A stretch of 64,000 bases of DNA from Actinoplanes regularis (GCF_900188005.1 NZ_FZNR01000003.1:62001-126000), one strand, 5' to 3'. Shown: positions 31,764 through 41,959, counted from the stretch's first letter. Notes: generated from the letters alone by a model not told the origin. Program-made: numbers and translations.

Positions 31764-32701
31764 CGATTACTGACCGAATCGATGGTCTCCGGCCGCCGTC
31801 ACCAGCAGTCACGCGACAGCTCGGTCCGGCCGCCCGGCAAGGTACCGGCTCGTGCCATGCGCACCACGGGGAGATCCTCCAGGGCGTTTTCCCAGATCGG
31901 GATGCCCATCATCATCATGCATTGGTCACAATGCCGTTTCCGCTCTTCGCCTCGACGGCTTGCTTTACCCCGGTACAAGACGCGGACGTCGAAGGCGGGC
32001 CGCTGCTCTGGAAGGCTGTCCGCAGCGCCGAGGAGACCCTCTTGCGCATCGGGGCCCCGGACTGGGGTGGCACTGTCGAGGTTCACTCGACCATTCCGAG
32101 AGGACGAGGTCTCGGGTCCTCCACCGCCGATGTCGTGGCGACAGCACGCGCCGTCGCGCATGCCTTCGGTCGGCGGCTCAGCCCGCAGGAGATCGGAGAA
32201 ATCGCAGTCGCAGCCGAGGCCGCGTCAGACTCGTTGATGTTCGATCTGCCGGTGTTGTTCGCCCAGCGGGAGGCGCTTACGCTGGAGGCATTCCCGCATA
32301 GCCTGCCGCCTTTCACCTTGATCGGCGCAGATTTTGGCGGCTCAGATGTGGATACGCTCGCCGCGCCTCAGATCCGTTATGACGCCAGGGAACGCGCCGA
32401 TTTCCGAGCCCTTCGTGGTGCCCTGCGCCGGGCACTGCATCTCGGCGACAGCAGCCTACTGGCCCGGGTGTCGACCGCGAGCACCGTGATCAACCAACGG
32501 TATCGCCCGATCGCCCAGGTTGACGCTCTGCTGGCAGAGCACGCCAGCTGGGGTGCGATGGGCATCCAGGTCGCACACAGCGGCACTGTCGCCGGCGTGA
32601 TCTGCCCGCTCGGAGATATGGACGCGGCGAAACGTGCCGCCGCACGGCTTGAGTCACTCGGAGCGATGGAAATTTGGAGGTTCGATGTCGGTGTCTGTTG
32701 A
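31760..32701 (+). CDS. GHMP-superfamily kinase, PduX-like
   Basis: A 313-residue small-molecule kinase with HHGEILQGVF near residue 35 and the GHMP ATP loop IPRGRGLGSSTADVVATA around 113, followed by a C-terminal GIQVAHSGTVAGVI. The pattern is closest to PduX, which phosphorylates L-threonine. It overlaps the downstream PLP-enzyme gene by 17 bases. O-phosphothreonine (or O-phosphoserine) made here would be an activated substrate for that enzyme. Confidence 0.75.
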   Translation: MTITDRIDGLRPPSPAVTRQLGPAARQGTGSCHAHHGEILQGVFPDRDAHHHHALVTMPFPLFASTACFTPVQDADVEGGPLLWKAVRSAEETLLRIGAPDWGGTVEVHSTIPRGRGLGSSTADVVATARAVAHAFGRRLSPQEIGEIAVAAEAASDSLMFDLPVLFAQREALTLEAFPHSLPPFTLIGADFGGSDVDTLAAPQIRYDARERADFRALRGALRRALHLGDSSLLARVSTASTVINQRYRPIAQVDALLAEHASWGAMGIQVAHSGTVAGVICPLGDMDAAKRAAARLESLGAMEIWRFDVGVC

Positions 32702-33737
32702 GGTCGCCTCGGACGTGGTCGAGGCAGCATGTCTGCCGCGGCTGATCCGGCTCGCACCGAATCTGGTCGGCGCCGCGTTCGACGTCATGAAGATGCTGCC
32801 AGCCGCCCACATGGTGGATGAGGCGATTCGGGAGGGCCGGATTGGGCCCGGCACCACGGTCATCGACACCACGTCCGGAACTTTTGGCCTGGGCCTGGCT
32901 ATGGTTTGCGCGCTGCGTGGTCTTCGGCTTCACCTGGTCAGCGACCCGGCGGTCGAGGGGTTTCTGGCGCAGCGGCTGATGGACCTCGGCGCGGAGCTGA
33001 CCGTGGTGCGCGAGCCGGCCGCCGATGGCGGGTTCCAGGCTGCGCGGTTGGCCGTGGTCGAGCAGCTGTGCGCTCGTTACCCAGACCATTTCGTCCCCTC
33101 TCAGTACGGCAACGTCAACAATCCGTTGGCGTACGCGGCAGTGGCTGAGCAAATCGCCCAGGTCGTGGGCGACGTCGCCTACCTGGTGGGTCCAGTCGGG
33201 TCGGGCGGTTCCATGTGTGGCACCGCCCGGGCTCTGCGGTCGGTGTTCCCCAGCCTGCGGGCTGTCGGTGTCGACACCCATCACAGCCGGCTGTTCGGCC
33301 AGCAGGACGGACCGCGGCTACTTCGCGGTCTCGGCAACAGCCTGTTGCCATCCAATCTCGACCACACCGTCTTCGACGAGGTGCACTGGGTCGACGCTTC
33401 GCCGGCATACGCCGCAACCCGGGCGCTGCATCGTCAGCACGCGCTGTACATGGGCCCCACCAGCGGTGCCGCGTACCTGGTGGCTAAGCATCTCGCCAGA
33501 CGCCGTGAGGGGACGGTGGTGACGCTGCTGCCGGACGCCGGGCACCGGTATGAGGCCACCGTTTATGACAACACCTGGCTGGCCGGTGTCTGCCCGGACC
33601 TACGCCTCGACGACCGCCTGCCGACCGATCCCGAGATGGTGACGGCCGTGCCCATGCGGGGCGAAGGATGGCAAGCGATGGCCTGGGAACGGCGCAGCTT
33701 GCATGACGTGCTCGCTGATCAGGACGGGAAGTCATGA
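32685..33737 (+). CDS. cysteine-synthase-like PLP enzyme
   Basis: A 350-residue fold-type II PLP protein. DVMKMLPAAHMVDEAI stands at the position of the usual SxKDRPA motif and supplies the PLP lysine. DTTSGTFGLGLA replaces the TSGNTG loop (Asn is Phe) and VGSGGSMCGTARAL is the phosphate cup. These shifts suggest a substrate other than O-acetylserine. Paired with the GHMP kinase, beta-replacement on O-phosphothreonine or O-phosphoserine to a diamino acid (as SbnA-like enzymes do) is attractive. TTTGGAGG precedes the ATG. Confidence 0.78.
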   Translation: MSVSVEVASDVVEAACLPRLIRLAPNLVGAAFDVMKMLPAAHMVDEAIREGRIGPGTTVIDTTSGTFGLGLAMVCALRGLRLHLVSDPAVEGFLAQRLMDLGAELTVVREPAADGGFQAARLAVVEQLCARYPDHFVPSQYGNVNNPLAYAAVAEQIAQVVGDVAYLVGPVGSGGSMCGTARALRSVFPSLRAVGVDTHHSRLFGQQDGPRLLRGLGNSLLPSNLDHTVFDEVHWVDASPAYAATRALHRQHALYMGPTSGAAYLVAKHLARRREGTVVTLLPDAGHRYEATVYDNTWLAGVCPDLRLDDRLPTDPEMVTAVPMRGEGWQAMAWERRSLHDVLADQDGKS

Positions 33738-34975
33738 ACGGGAAACTGGTGATCGTCGAGGCCCTCGGCACCGGACACGGGCTTCGCCTGCTCGAGACCG
33801 CCTGCCGGATGGAAGTGCCGACGGTATTCATCACCACCTCGGTAGATCGTTACTCGCGGGACGTCAGCCGAGAGGTGCTCGACAGCCCGCCGCCGTCGCT
33901 ACGCATCTACTCCGGTGTCGACACGCGTGATGCCGGCGCGATTGCCGATTCTCTAACACGGGTTGGTCGGATCGGCGGAATCCTGGCCCCGGTCGACCGG
34001 TCGCTGTCCGCCACCGCGCAGGCGTGCGCGAAACTCGGCCTGCCTTTTCTAGATTCGGACGTGGTCGGTCGTTGCGCCGACAAGGCCGCATTCCGTGAAG
34101 CCTGTAACGAAGCTGGGGTTGCCCAGGTCCGCGCGATCGCCGCGGACACCGTCGGGGGCGCCCTGACCGCGGCGGAACAACTCGGTTATCCGGTGGTGGT
34201 CAAGCCGGCGACCGGAACGGCGAGCCTCGGCGTGCGGGCTGCGTCGTCTAGCGATGAAGTGACCCGGGCGGCGGAACTGATCCTCTCCGGCGCCGAGGGG
34301 CTGAGTTCCCGGGTCCTGGTCGAGGAGTATCTGGTGGGCCCGCTGGTCAGTGCAGAGGTATTCCGCCGGGACGGGCAGACGTTACTGCTTGGGCTCACCG
34401 ACCGGATACTCAGCGCGCCCCCAACCTTCGCCGAACTCGCTTGGACGTTTCCGCTGGCGCTGCCCCCCGACACGTCGGATCAGATCCGGGATGTCTGCGT
34501 TCGCGTCCTCGACGCTGTCGGATTCACTCAGGGACCCGCCCACGTTGAACTCGTTCTCACGGCGTCCGGGCCCCGGGTGGTGGAGATCAACCCGCGGATG
34601 GCTGGCCGGGGACTCAGCTACCTGGTCAGCACGCTGTCCGGGTATGACGAGTACGCACTGACGGTCGCCGCCGCTATCGGGGCGCCTGCACCGGCCGCTG
34701 CGGCCCCGACCACGGGCAGGTACGGCGCTGAGCACGTTGTTTCAGGCCCCGTCGGTACCACGGTCGGCGAGAAGGACATGGAGATCGTCCGGAACCTGCC
34801 AGGCGTCGAATTTGTTCGACTTGCTCCTGGCGGCCGGAACGTGACCCCAATCGGCGACGGGCACTACGACCTTGGCGAGGTTCTGGCCTGGGGCGCGACC
34901 TTCGCTGAGGCACAGATGCGGGCCCGATCCGCGGCCCAGTTCCTGATGGGCCGCCTACGCCCAGATCACCCCTGA
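33734..34975 (+). CDS. ATP-grasp carboxylate-amine ligase A
   Basis: A 413-residue ATP-grasp protein of the biotin-carboxylase/L-amino-acid-ligase type. It has ADKAAFREACNEAGVAQVRA, YPVVVKPATGTASLGVR (ATP lysine and Gly loop), RVLVEEYLVGPLVSAE and RVVEINPRMAGRG (metal site). It is the first of three consecutive ATP-grasp genes and overlaps the PLP-enzyme gene (ATGA). Likely forms a dipeptide or amide bond. Confidence 0.85.
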   Translation: MNGKLVIVEALGTGHGLRLLETACRMEVPTVFITTSVDRYSRDVSREVLDSPPPSLRIYSGVDTRDAGAIADSLTRVGRIGGILAPVDRSLSATAQACAKLGLPFLDSDVVGRCADKAAFREACNEAGVAQVRAIAADTVGGALTAAEQLGYPVVVKPATGTASLGVRAASSSDEVTRAAELILSGAEGLSSRVLVEEYLVGPLVSAEVFRRDGQTLLLGLTDRILSAPPTFAELAWTFPLALPPDTSDQIRDVCVRVLDAVGFTQGPAHVELVLTASGPRVVEINPRMAGRGLSYLVSTLSGYDEYALTVAAAIGAPAPAAAAPTTGRYGAEHVVSGPVGTTVGEKDMEIVRNLPGVEFVRLAPGGRNVTPIGDGHYDLGEVLAWGATFAEAQMRARSAAQFLMGRLRPDHP

Positions 34976-34992
34976 ACGAAGGACAAACCACC

Positions 34993-35985
34993 ATGCGCAT
35001 TCTGCTGCTCGTCGGCTCACCCGCCGACCTCGACATCAGCCACGCTCTCTACGCCAACAACCTTGTCGACCTCGGCCATGAGGTACGGCTGGGCGTAGTC
35101 AACAGCATTTCGGCCCACGGCCCACGTCTGCGTTGTCTGTCCGGGCCAGTCACCGCCACGCTCGAACCGTACGGCGCCTACCCCGGAGAGATGACGGTCA
35201 CCGACATGACCGACTGCGACCTGGTGTGGGTACTCAACCAGCCGCATCCAAAGATCAGCGCGGATGTCTGGCAACTGCTCTGGCGTGCGAATCTGCAGGT
35301 TCCGTTCGTCAACGACGTAGTCGGGCTGCTGATGCTGAACAACAAGAACAATCTGCCCCTCGTGGTTCCCTCCGAGCATCTGCCGCAGACCTGGACGGCG
35401 AACACGTTTGCCGCGCTGTCGGCGGTGTACGAGCAGAATCCACAGCAGAGGTGGCTGGTCAAGCCGCCGAACTCCGGTGCGGGCGCCGACGTGTTCGTGC
35501 TGGAGCCGGGTTCGACCAACAACCGGGCTCTGCTGCAGTCGATGACCGGCAATGACACCGCCGCTGGTTCGATCACCCGTGGCGGACTGGAGGGCCTACG
35601 CAATCGCTACTGCGTGCTGCAAGAGTTCGTCGAACACCGTGAGGAGAAGCGGGTGGCACTGGCCAACGGCCAACCGGTCCGTTCGCAGGTCAAGCGCATC
35701 TCAACGGCCGACCACCGTGGCAACATCACGCAAAGCGCCGACTTCGCGATCTGTGACCTTGATGACGACGAGCGCAAGCTGGCTGGCCGGGTCGGCGAGG
35801 CGTTGCTGGAGTTCGGCATCCGGTTCGCCGGTATCGACGTCGCGTATCCCTACGTCTTCGAGGTCAATCTGGTTAATCCGGGCGGCTTGGTGGAACCGGT
35901 GCAGTTGGGCCTACCCGACGACTCGCGCGAGGTAATCGCCGAGATTATCGCCTCCGTGCCGGATGTCGCGAAGCGGAGTCAATGA
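34993..35985 (+). CDS. glutathione-synthetase-like ATP-grasp protein B
   Basis: A 330-residue protein resembling GshB/RimK: MRILLLVGSPADLDISHALYANNLVDLG opening, VNDVVGLLMLNNKNNLPLV, WLVKPPNSGAGADVFVLEPG (ATP binding), VLQEFVEHREEKRVALANGQ and IRFAGIDVAYPYVFEVNLVNPGG (metal binding). AAGGA lies about 8 bases before the ATG. A glutathione-synthetase-type ligase between two biotin-carboxylase-type ligases implies sequential amide couplings. Confidence 0.82.
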   Translation: MRILLLVGSPADLDISHALYANNLVDLGHEVRLGVVNSISAHGPRLRCLSGPVTATLEPYGAYPGEMTVTDMTDCDLVWVLNQPHPKISADVWQLLWRANLQVPFVNDVVGLLMLNNKNNLPLVVPSEHLPQTWTANTFAALSAVYEQNPQQRWLVKPPNSGAGADVFVLEPGSTNNRALLQSMTGNDTAAGSITRGGLEGLRNRYCVLQEFVEHREEKRVALANGQPVRSQVKRISTADHRGNITQSADFAICDLDDDERKLAGRVGEALLEFGIRFAGIDVAYPYVFEVNLVNPGGLVEPVQLGLPDDSREVIAEIIASVPDVAKRSQ

Positions 35986-35986
35986 G

Positions 35987-37156
35987 ATGAGTCGCGTTCT
36001 CATCGTGGGGGCCCGCGACTCCAGCATCGACTATCTCGATGACCGCTCGATCACAATCGACCTTTTGCAGTCGCCGGAACGGCTCACCGCTCGCCAGTCC
36101 GCCGTTGCCGACCGGGTCAGACTGGTCGACCTACACGACATGCCGGCAGCGCTGGAGGCTGCCGCGGAGCTCCACGCTGATGCACCGCTCGACGGCGTGA
36201 CCGCGTTCCACGAGGCGTTCCTGGTGCTCGCCGCACGCATCCACGAGGCGTTGGGGATCGCCGGCAACCCCCTGCTCGCCACACGGGCCGCGCTCGACAA
36301 GGCGGCTACGCGGGCCGCCGTCGGCAGGTCTGGGCTGCGTAACCCGTACCACCGGGTGGTGCTTGATGCAGGGCAGCTGATAGACGCGGTACGCGAGGCC
36401 GGCCTGCCCTGCGTCGTCAAGCCGGTGGACGGGGCGGGCAGCGCCGGCGTGCGGGTGATCTCCGACCCAGCGCAGCTCGTCCCGGATACCGTCAATAGGC
36501 GATGGCCGTTGCTGGTCGAGTCCTACATCGACGGACCCGAATTCAGCGTCGAAACCGTTTCCCGAGACGGTCGACACGAGGTAATCGCGATCACCGAGAA
36601 ACTGGTCACGGACGGCCAGTGGCGGGTGGAACTGGGTCATCAGCTGCCGGCGCGGCTTCCAGCCGAACTCGCCGCGCATATCTCTGAGAGTGTCGCCGCG
36701 CTGCTTGACCGCCTTGGCCACCGCGTCGGGCCAGCACACACAGAGTTTCGGCTCCGAGACGGAGAACCGTACCTGATCGAGACACATACTCGTTACGGCG
36801 GTGACCGCATCTGGGAGATGACCGGACTGGTCACAGGATGTTTCCCGCAGCCGGCCACGATCGCTGCCCTGGCCAGCCGGCCGCACCCACGGCGCGACCC
36901 GATTGCGCCTGCGGCGGCCATCCGATTCCTGACCGGGGAGCCGGGCGTCGTCGACGAGGTGACCGGGGTGGAGGAGGCACAAGCCTGTCCGGGCGTGCAC
37001 GAGGTTGTGATCGATGCGGTTCCCGGTACCGAGGTCCGCCAACTTCGCAGCTCCGAGGACCGTATTGGTTACGTTCTGGCAACCGGTGACGATGTGGTTC
37101 AGGCGATCGCCGCAGCCGAGCATGCCGCGAGCCGCGTCCGGGTACGGCTTCGATGA
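35987..37156 (+). CDS. ATP-grasp carboxylate-amine ligase C
   Basis: A 389-residue ATP-grasp protein, paralogous to ligase A: MSRVLIVGARD, AALDKAATRAAVGRSGLRNPYHRVV, PCVVKPVDGAGSAGVRVI, LLVESYIDGPEFSVETV and PYLIETHTRYGGDRIWEM (the usual E-x-N-x-R of the metal site reads E-T-H-T-R here). The start at 35987 follows GCGGAG. It overlaps the downstream MFS gene by 4 bases. The Asn-to-His change resembles other natural-product ATP-grasp enzymes. Confidence 0.83.
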   Translation: MSRVLIVGARDSSIDYLDDRSITIDLLQSPERLTARQSAVADRVRLVDLHDMPAALEAAAELHADAPLDGVTAFHEAFLVLAARIHEALGIAGNPLLATRAALDKAATRAAVGRSGLRNPYHRVVLDAGQLIDAVREAGLPCVVKPVDGAGSAGVRVISDPAQLVPDTVNRRWPLLVESYIDGPEFSVETVSRDGRHEVIAITEKLVTDGQWRVELGHQLPARLPAELAAHISESVAALLDRLGHRVGPAHTEFRLRDGEPYLIETHTRYGGDRIWEMTGLVTGCFPQPATIAALASRPHPRRDPIAPAAAIRFLTGEPGVVDEVTGVEEAQACPGVHEVVIDAVPGTEVRQLRSSEDRIGYVLATGDDVVQAIAAAEHAASRVRVRLR

Positions 37157-38382
37157 GCGCGGCGGTCAGTGTCGATGCCAGCGCGGCAGGTCACAGGTTG
37201 TTCGCGGTCCCGGCGTTCCGGGCCATGGCGATCTCGACGATGGTTGCCGCGATCGGAAACGGGTTGTTCGCCGCGACGAGCTTCCTGTACTTCACCCGAA
37301 TGCTGACCATGCCGTCGACCTTCGTTGGCACGGTACTGACCACTTCCGGCATCATCGCGATCTGTGTCGGCGCGCCGATCGGACGGCTCATCGACCGGGT
37401 GCCGGTGGCGCGGGCAAACATTGTGGTCCTCGTGGCGCAGGCGACCAGCGTGGCAGCGCTCGCATTCATACAAGGACCCATTCCATTCGCGCTGGCCGCT
37501 GGACTGGTAGCCCTCACCGGCAAGGTGAAGCTGGCCGCCAGGGGTGCACTGATTGCGTTGGCTTTCGCCGGCACTGACCGGGTGCGTACGCGTTCATGGC
37601 TGCGTAGCCTCAGCAATCTCGGAATGGCCGGCGGTAGCGCTATCGCCGCAATCGCCACCGGTGTGGACAAGCCGTGGTTGTATCGGCTGGCCCTGTTGCT
37701 TGTCTCAGCCACGTACCTGGTCTCCGCGGGACTGCTTCGCCCGCTGCGCACGGTGACCGCGTCGCCTCGGGCTGACGCGGGAGCCGGCGGCCGGCGCGGC
37801 GCGCTGCGCGACCGCGTCTACCTGACCATCGCATTGCTCAACGGCCTGCTCGGCGTGCACTACCTGTTGATCGAGGTGGGTGTGCCGGTGTGGGCGCAGA
37901 ACGGTCCGCTGCGCGCGCTCTGGCTGGTATCGGCCGGCCTGATCATCAACACTGTCGTTGTGGTACTCGGCCAGGTGCCGTTGACCGCCCGTCTCTCCGG
38001 CGTCAGCTCGGCGATTCGCGCCCAGATCTTGGCGGGAGGGCTGTTCGTGGCATTCGGCGCGATGCTGCTGATCGCGGGGCACTTACGGGGTGTGCCCCAG
38101 GCCGTCTGGGCCTGCGGCGCGTTCACGGTGTACAGCCTCGGCGAAGTGCTGCAAGCCGCGGCGGCATGGGAACTCAGTTTCGAGCTAGCCGATCCGAACC
38201 GTCCAGGCGAATACCAGGGAGCGTTCGCGTCCGGCGCTGCGCTGGGGCCAGCGCTGGCCCCATTGGTCATTACCGGCGCACTCAATGCTATCGGCGATGT
38301 GGGCTTACTCGCTCTCGGCGTCGGCCTACTCGTCCTGGCCCTGCTGCAGGGCCCGATAGTAAGTCGAGTTCAGCCGTGTTGA
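37153..38382 (+). CDS. MFS exporter
   Basis: A 409-residue protein with about 12 transmembrane helices (FRAMAISTMVAAIGNGLFAATSFLYF, GAPIGRLIDRVPVARANIVVLVAQ). The GxxxGRLIDRVP loop after helix 2 is the MFS motif A. It starts in an ATGA overlap with ligase C and is the only transporter of the cluster, so it probably exports the product and gives resistance. Confidence 0.85.
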   Translation: MSAAVSVDASAAGHRLFAVPAFRAMAISTMVAAIGNGLFAATSFLYFTRMLTMPSTFVGTVLTTSGIIAICVGAPIGRLIDRVPVARANIVVLVAQATSVAALAFIQGPIPFALAAGLVALTGKVKLAARGALIALAFAGTDRVRTRSWLRSLSNLGMAGGSAIAAIATGVDKPWLYRLALLLVSATYLVSAGLLRPLRTVTASPRADAGAGGRRGALRDRVYLTIALLNGLLGVHYLLIEVGVPVWAQNGPLRALWLVSAGLIINTVVVVLGQVPLTARLSGVSSAIRAQILAGGLFVAFGAMLLIAGHLRGVPQAVWACGAFTVYSLGEVLQAAAAWELSFELADPNRPGEYQGAFASGAALGPALAPLVITGALNAIGDVGLLALGVGLLVLALLQGPIVSRVQPC

Positions 38383-38960
38383 ACTGGGCCGAACTGCGTA
38401 CCGAGCGGTTGTGGCTGGACCGGCCCAGGATCGACGACCTAGCGCAACTGCACGCCGTGCATGCCGACCCGCGGACCAACATGCACAACCCGGCAGGGCC
38501 GACGACCGATATGGTCCGCAGCCGAACCATGGTCGAAGAGTGGCTGACGCACTGGGATCAGAACGGGTTTGGGTACTGGGTCGTTCGGGAGGACCCGCCC
38601 GGCGAGGTGATCGGCGCCGGCGGCCTTCGCCGCCACGACGTGGATGGGGTGAGTTCTCTCAATCTCTACTACCGGTTTGCGGTGGCGGCATGGGGCCGAG
38701 GCTATGCGGCCGAGCTGGCCACCAAGGCGGTAGAGCTGGCCGCCCGGGACCTGCCAGGGGTGCCGGTCGTCGCCATCGTGCATCCGGACAACATTGCATC
38801 CTGGAAGGTGGCGGTGCGGGCCGGGCTCCGGCCGGCCGGTCACACCCAACACCATGGTGGAACCCGGCTGCTCCTTTCGACACCAGCCCACCAGAAGGCC
38901 TTTGGGTTCGACACCGCGTCAACCGTGAATGAAGTTTTACCTTCGAGCCGAACACCTTGA
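38376..38960 (+). CDS. GNAT-family N-acetyltransferase, RimJ/RimL-like
   Basis: A 194-residue GNAT: LRTERLWLDRPRIDDLAQLHAVHADPR, the core YRFAVAAWGRGYAAELATKAVELA (acetyl-CoA loop R/Q-x-x-G-x-G/A) and VHPDNIASWKVAVRAGL. GTG at 38376 overlaps the MFS stop. It may acetylate the product for self-protection or make a pathway N-acyl group. Use of aminoacyl-tRNA, given the AlaRS gene next door, cannot be excluded. Confidence 0.82.
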   Translation: MLNWAELRTERLWLDRPRIDDLAQLHAVHADPRTNMHNPAGPTTDMVRSRTMVEEWLTHWDQNGFGYWVVREDPPGEVIGAGGLRRHDVDGVSSLNLYYRFAVAAWGRGYAAELATKAVELAARDLPGVPVVAIVHPDNIASWKVAVRAGLRPAGHTQHHGGTRLLLSTPAHQKAFGFDTASTVNEVLPSSRTP

Positions 38961-39286
38961 AACCAGACAGGGGCCCGGCGGAACGATGTTCAGCTCGACG
39001 ACGGCGAACATCTGAACCGCCTGCCGCCGAACCCGCTCACGCTGAGCGCGTTCGGCCTGGTCCACCCCCGCCGCCATCGCCGTACCGGGTGCGATCAGCA
39101 GAACCCGACGCCATACACCCAGTCGATCACCCAGAAGCCTCACAGTGGACCTGAGCCAGACCCTCACCCCAAAAGGTGTCTAGACTGCCCGATGGCACAT
39201 GACAACGTGTCACACACGATGGGAAAGCCACAACGGAGCCGAGCGACCTCCGCAGATCGCTCGGCGACATGGAAGGACGAATGCTG
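38961..39286. other. intergenic region upstream of alaS-like gene
   Basis: No convincing gene on either strand in about 325 bp. A 76-codon minus-strand frame (38937-39167) has no ribosome-binding site. I looked for a T-box leader ahead of the synthetase and found no T-box sequence or terminator/antiterminator pair. A promoter is presumably here. Confidence 0.4.
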
Positions 39287-41959
39287 ATGAGGTCGGCGGA
39301 AATCCGCAAACGCTGGCTCAAATTCTTCGAAGAGCGAGGGCACGCGGTCGTGCCTTCAGCATCGTTGATCGCGGACGACCCGACCCTGCTGCTGGTACCT
39401 GCAGGCATGGTGCCGTTCAAGCCATACTTCCTCGGTCAGGAAAAGCCGCCCTTCCAGCTGGCCACGAGTATCCAGAAATGCGTGCGCACCCCAGATATCG
39501 ACGAGGTTGGCAAGACCACGCGCCATGCCACGTTCTTCCAGATGTGCGGCAACTTCTCGTTCGGGGACTATTTCAAGAAGGAAGCGATCACCCTCGCTTG
39601 GGAACTGCTGACCTCACCGCAGGACGCGGGGGGCTACGGCATGGATCCCGAGCGGTTGTGGATCACCGTCTTCCACGAGGATTCCGAAGCTGAGGCGATC
39701 TGGCGCGATGTCGTCGGCGTCCCGCCGGAGCGGATCCAACGCCTGGGCATGGGGCCGAACTTCTGGTCCATGGATGTGCCGGGACCCTGCGGACCTTCGT
39801 CCGAGATTTGCTACGACCGCGGCCCGGAGTACGGCCCCGAAGGCGGCCCGGCCGTCAACGACGAGCGCTACATCGAACTGTGGAACCTCGTGTTCATGCA
39901 GTACGAACGAGGTGAAGGAACCGGCAAGGAGGACTTCGAGATCCTCGGGGAGCTGCCGGCGAAGAACATCGACACCGGTCTCGGCCTCGAGCGGCTGGCG
40001 ATGATCCTCCAGGGCGTGAACAACATCTTCGAGATCGACACCTCGCGTGCCGTCATCGACAAGGCGACCGAGCTGACCGGAGTTCCGTACGGCGCGGATC
40101 CAAAATCAGACGTCTCGCTCCGCATCGTTTCGGACCACATGCGGGCGTCGGTCATGCTGATCGGAGACGGGGTCACACCCGGCAACGAGGGCCGCAGCTA
40201 CGTGCTGCGCCGGATTCTGCGCCGCGCCATCCGCAATATGCGGCTACTCGGCTCCACGGGGCCGGTGGCCAAAGCGCTGCTCGACACCGTCCTCGAGATC
40301 ATGGGCGAGCAGTACCACGAACTGCTGGAAGACCGCGCGCGTATCGAAATTGTCTTGCTGGCGGAAGAGGCCGCATTCCTCAAGACATTGAAGACCGGCA
40401 CCGCCATCCTCGACGAGACGGTCACCGAGACTAAACGCCGTGGTTCCTCCGTCCTGAGCGGCGACCAGGCGTTCATGCTGCATGACACGTACGGCTTCCC
40501 TATCGATCTGACCCTGGAAATGGCGGCGGAACAGGGGCTGCAAGTCGACGAGGGCGGCTTCCGGCAGCTCATGAAGCAGCAGCGGGATCGGGCCAAGGCC
40601 GACGCCCGGGCGAAGAAGGCCGGCCACGCCGACCTTTCCGCCTACCGGGAGGTGGCAGACCAGGGCGGGGCCGTCGAGTTCACCGGATACGAGTTGTTGG
40701 AGGACGAGGCTTCGGTCATCGGCCTGCTGGTCGACGGCGTCCCCTCGCCTGTGGCGTCCGAGGGCGACGAGGTCGAAATCGTCCTGAGCCGGACGCCTTT
40801 CTACGCCGAGGGCGGCGGCCAATTGGCGGACCACGGCCGAATTCAGACACACGCGGGCGCCACCGTGATCATTCACGACGTGCAGCAACCGGTGCCGGGC
40901 GTCCTGGTGCACTCGGGCACGGTGTTGGTCGGCGAAGTCACTCTCGACTCGACGGTGCTTGCGACGGTTGACGTCGAGCGCCGTCGTGCCGTCTCCCGTG
41001 CGCATTCGGCGACTCACCTGACGCATCAGGCGCTGCGCGACGCGCTTGGCCCGTCGGCCGCGCAGGCTGGCTCGGAGAACTCGCCCGGGCGATTCCGCTT
41101 CGACTTCGCCTCACCGTCCGCAGTGCCGCACTCCGTGCTCACGGACGTGGAGCAGAAGATCAACGACGTGCTGGCCCGCGAGCTGGAAGTTACCGCCGCG
41201 GTGATGACCATGGATGAGGCCCGCAAGCAAGGGGCTGTCGCGATGTTCGGCGAGAAGTACGGCGACCGGGTGCGCGTCGTTACCATCGGCGACTACTCCA
41301 AGGAGCTGTGCGGCGGAACGCATGTTCGCAATACTGCGCAACTCGGCCTGGTGAAGCTGATGGGCGAGTCGTCAATCGGCGCGGGTGTTCGGCGGGTCGA
41401 GGCCCTGGTCGGCGTCGACGCGTACCGCTTCCTGGCCCGCGAGCATATGTTGGTGAGGCGGCTGACCGAGTTGGTCAAGGGTAGGCCGGAGGAACTGCCG
41501 GAGAAGGTCGCCGGAATGATCACGCGGATCCGGGACGCGGACAAGGAGATCGACCGCTTCCGGCTGGACAATCTCATGCAGGCGAGTGAGTCGCTGGTGC
41601 AATCAACCGAGCACGTCGGCGGCGTTGCGCTGGTCGCTACGAAGGTGCGCGACGGTTTCGCCATGGACGACCTGCGGCGGATGGCACGGGACGTGTGCGG
41701 GCGATTGACGTCCACAGAGGCTGCGGTTGCCTTGTTCTCCGTCAAGGACGGCCGCCCGTTGTGTGTGGTCGTGGTGAATGAGAGGGGGCAGGCGAACGGG
41801 CTGAAGGCCGGCGAACTGATCCGTACGGCGATGACTGTCCTTGGAGGACACGGAGGCGGCAAGGACGCCATGGCGCAGGGAGCGGGCACCGACCCAGGCA
41901 CCGTGGACCAGGCAATCGCCGCAGTGCGTCAGGCCGTTCTCGCAAAGACCTCGTCGTAA
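39287..41959 (+). CDS. alaS: alanyl-tRNA synthetase, cluster-associated copy
   Basis: An 890-residue full-length AlaRS. The aminoacylation core contains [37 protein letters not shown] and [14 protein letters not shown]. The editing domain keeps [16 protein letters not shown] (HxxxH) and [15 protein letters not shown] (CxxxH), and a C-terminal DHHA1-like part ends [15 protein letters not shown]. Typical length is about 880-900. The ATG at 39287 is 9 bases from GGAAGGA and matches the family's MRSAEIR start; ATGs at 39281 and 39269 are alternatives. It is not followed by ruvX/mltG/aroE as housekeeping actinobacterial alaS usually is, so it is probably a second copy. Confidence 0.95.
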   Translation: MRSAEIRKRWLKFFEERGHAVVPSASLIADDPTLLLVPAGMVPFKPYFLGQEKPPFQLATSIQKCVRTPDIDEVGKTTRHATFFQMCGNFSFGDYFKKEAITLAWELLTSPQDAGGYGMDPERLWITVFHEDSEAEAIWRDVVGVPPERIQRLGMGPNFWSMDVPGPCGPSSEICYDRGPEYGPEGGPAVNDERYIELWNLVFMQYERGEGTGKEDFEILGELPAKNIDTGLGLERLAMILQGVNNIFEIDTSRAVIDKATELTGVPYGADPKSDVSLRIVSDHMRASVMLIGDGVTPGNEGRSYVLRRILRRAIRNMRLLGSTGPVAKALLDTVLEIMGEQYHELLEDRARIEIVLLAEEAAFLKTLKTGTAILDETVTETKRRGSSVLSGDQAFMLHDTYGFPIDLTLEMAAEQGLQVDEGGFRQLMKQQRDRAKADARAKKAGHADLSAYREVADQGGAVEFTGYELLEDEASVIGLLVDGVPSPVASEGDEVEIVLSRTPFYAEGGGQLADHGRIQTHAGATVIIHDVQQPVPGVLVHSGTVLVGEVTLDSTVLATVDVERRRAVSRAHSATHLTHQALRDALGPSAAQAGSENSPGRFRFDFASPSAVPHSVLTDVEQKINDVLARELEVTAAVMTMDEARKQGAVAMFGEKYGDRVRVVTIGDYSKELCGGTHVRNTAQLGLVKLMGESSIGAGVRRVEALVGVDAYRFLAREHMLVRRLTELVKGRPEELPEKVAGMITRIRDADKEIDRFRLDNLMQASESLVQSTEHVGGVALVATKVRDGFAMDDLRRMARDVCGRLTSTEAAVALFSVKDGRPLCVVVVNERGQANGLKAGELIRTAMTVLGGHGGGKDAMAQGAGTDPGTVDQAIAAVRQAVLAKTSS

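Noticed and set aside
38937..39167. 76-codon minus-strand ORF
   Set aside because: No ribosome-binding site or family; overlaps the GNAT end and the presumed alaS promoter.
38961..39286. T-box riboswitch ahead of the alanyl-tRNA synthetase
   Set aside because: No T-box consensus or terminator/antiterminator pair could be found.
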